Below the pieces are notes generated by a model that was given only the letters and a program-made list of their open reading frames with translations, searched no databases and was not told the DNA's origin. Shown here one piece after another: positions 63,700 to 64,000 of a DNA stretch of 64,000 nt (positions within the stretch are counted from its first letter, which is position 1; each line of letters begins with the position of its first letter). The translations under genes and the position numbers were made by a program. The stretch is from Ferrimonas senticii DSM 18821. Its GTDB lineage: Bacteria > Pseudomonadota > Gammaproteobacteria > Enterobacterales > Shewanellaceae. The DNA is taken from the NCBI RefSeq assembly GCF_000422665.1, contig NZ_KE383899.1, positions 136,915 to 200,914 on the forward strand, given 5' to 3'.

Positions 63700-64000
63700 A
63701 TGCGCTGGCTAAGCGACCGCAATTCGATTCGAATCATCCGTTTCGTACCTCTTATCTTGCTGGCGATCGTCATGGTCGTCGCCATTCCAACGGCGGTTAT
63801 CCAAAGTAACCTGCGCCTAGCTGAATTAGAACGGACTATCCGTGATACCCATCTGCAGCAGCACAAAGAACAGATGCGCTATCAGGTCAACTCGGCGATA
63901 AACCAGATTGAGTACGAATACGCTCTGTATCGACAACAGTTGCGTCAGCGACTGCGCGCCAAAGTTGACGAAGCCTGCGCCATTGCCGACAGCATCTACC
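63700..64000 (+). CDS. Membrane sensor with Cache-type extracellular domain (cut by window edge)
   Basis: The first 100 codons run to the window end. One transmembrane helix (RFVPLILLAIVMVVAIPTAVI) is followed by a long polar helix and QRLRAKVDEACAIADSIY, a dCache_2 start seen in chemoreceptors, histidine kinases and diguanylate cyclases. The output domain lies outside. GAGG upstream of ATG 63700. Confidence 0.7.
   Translation, partial: MRWLSDRNSIRIIRFVPLILLAIVMVVAIPTAVIQSNLRLAELERTIRDTHLQQHKEQMRYQVNSAINQIEYEYALYRQQLRQRLRAKVDEACAIADSIY

Overview
The window is chromosomal DNA of a respiratory gammaproteobacterium, most likely from the Shewanella/Ferrimonas side of the Alteromonadales. Three things point there: an octahaem sulfite reductase (SirA/MccA) with dedicated maturation genes, an ArcA regulator with a separate stand-alone Hpt protein next to it, and many gene orders shared with E. 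coli and Shewanella (rppH-ptsP-lgt, nhaA-nhaR, asnC/asnA, zapA-6S RNA, ygfB-pepP-ubiH-ubiI-gcvTHP). No genus is proven by the sequence. No tRNA, rRNA, insertion sequence, prophage or CRISPR array was seen.

Layout. 1-15.2 kb is housekeeping: a partial Bcr/CflA efflux pump, nhaA-nhaR, thyA converging on the rppH-ptsP-lgt operon, mutH, a membrane class III adenylate cyclase, oxyR, yfbR, queG, dodecin, mutT and menB. Two 110-bp-spaced intergenic repeats follow at 15.28-15.48 kb.

15.5-30.0 kb is the accessory core, a sulfite respiration island. Leftward from 26.66 kb run sirA, a periplasmic rhodanese, an FKBP-type prolyl isomerase with a Met/His-rich tail, a CcmI/NrfG-like TPR protein, sirC (Fe-S) and sirD (quinol oxidase membrane subunit), then a terminator, then nosL-nosD-nosF-nosY and a ToxR/CadC-like membrane regulator. 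Rightward from 27.16 kb run a CcmF/NrfE-like haem lyase, a CcmH/NrfF-like protein without its cysteines and a TlpA-like thioredoxin. SirCD would pass menaquinol electrons to SirA. The lyase set would attach the unusual CX15CH haem. NosLDFY plausibly supplies the copper ion that MccA-type enzymes carry at the active site.

30-35.8 kb holds small membrane proteins, a YbjN protein, two pseudouridine synthases (rsuA, rluA), a DUF3131 protein, a dual-specificity phosphatase and a methyltransferase. At 36-38.6 kb lies a subtilisin-like protease gene broken by an internal deletion/frameshift; its GlyGly-CTERM tail survives in another frame. asnA, asnC and lysC follow, with a lysine riboswitch upstream of lysC.

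42.3-53.6 kb has arcA with a structured leader and small uORF, the hpt gene, an 1103-residue usher-like outer-membrane protein fused to two SPOR domains, folE2, a ferredoxin-reductase, a quinone-oxidoreductase/LysR pair, a cysteine-rich unknown and a nitroreductase. The last 10 kb is the gcvT-gcvH-gcvP and ygfB-pepP-ubiH-ubiI block, zapA, 6S RNA and the start of a membrane sensor cut by the window edge.
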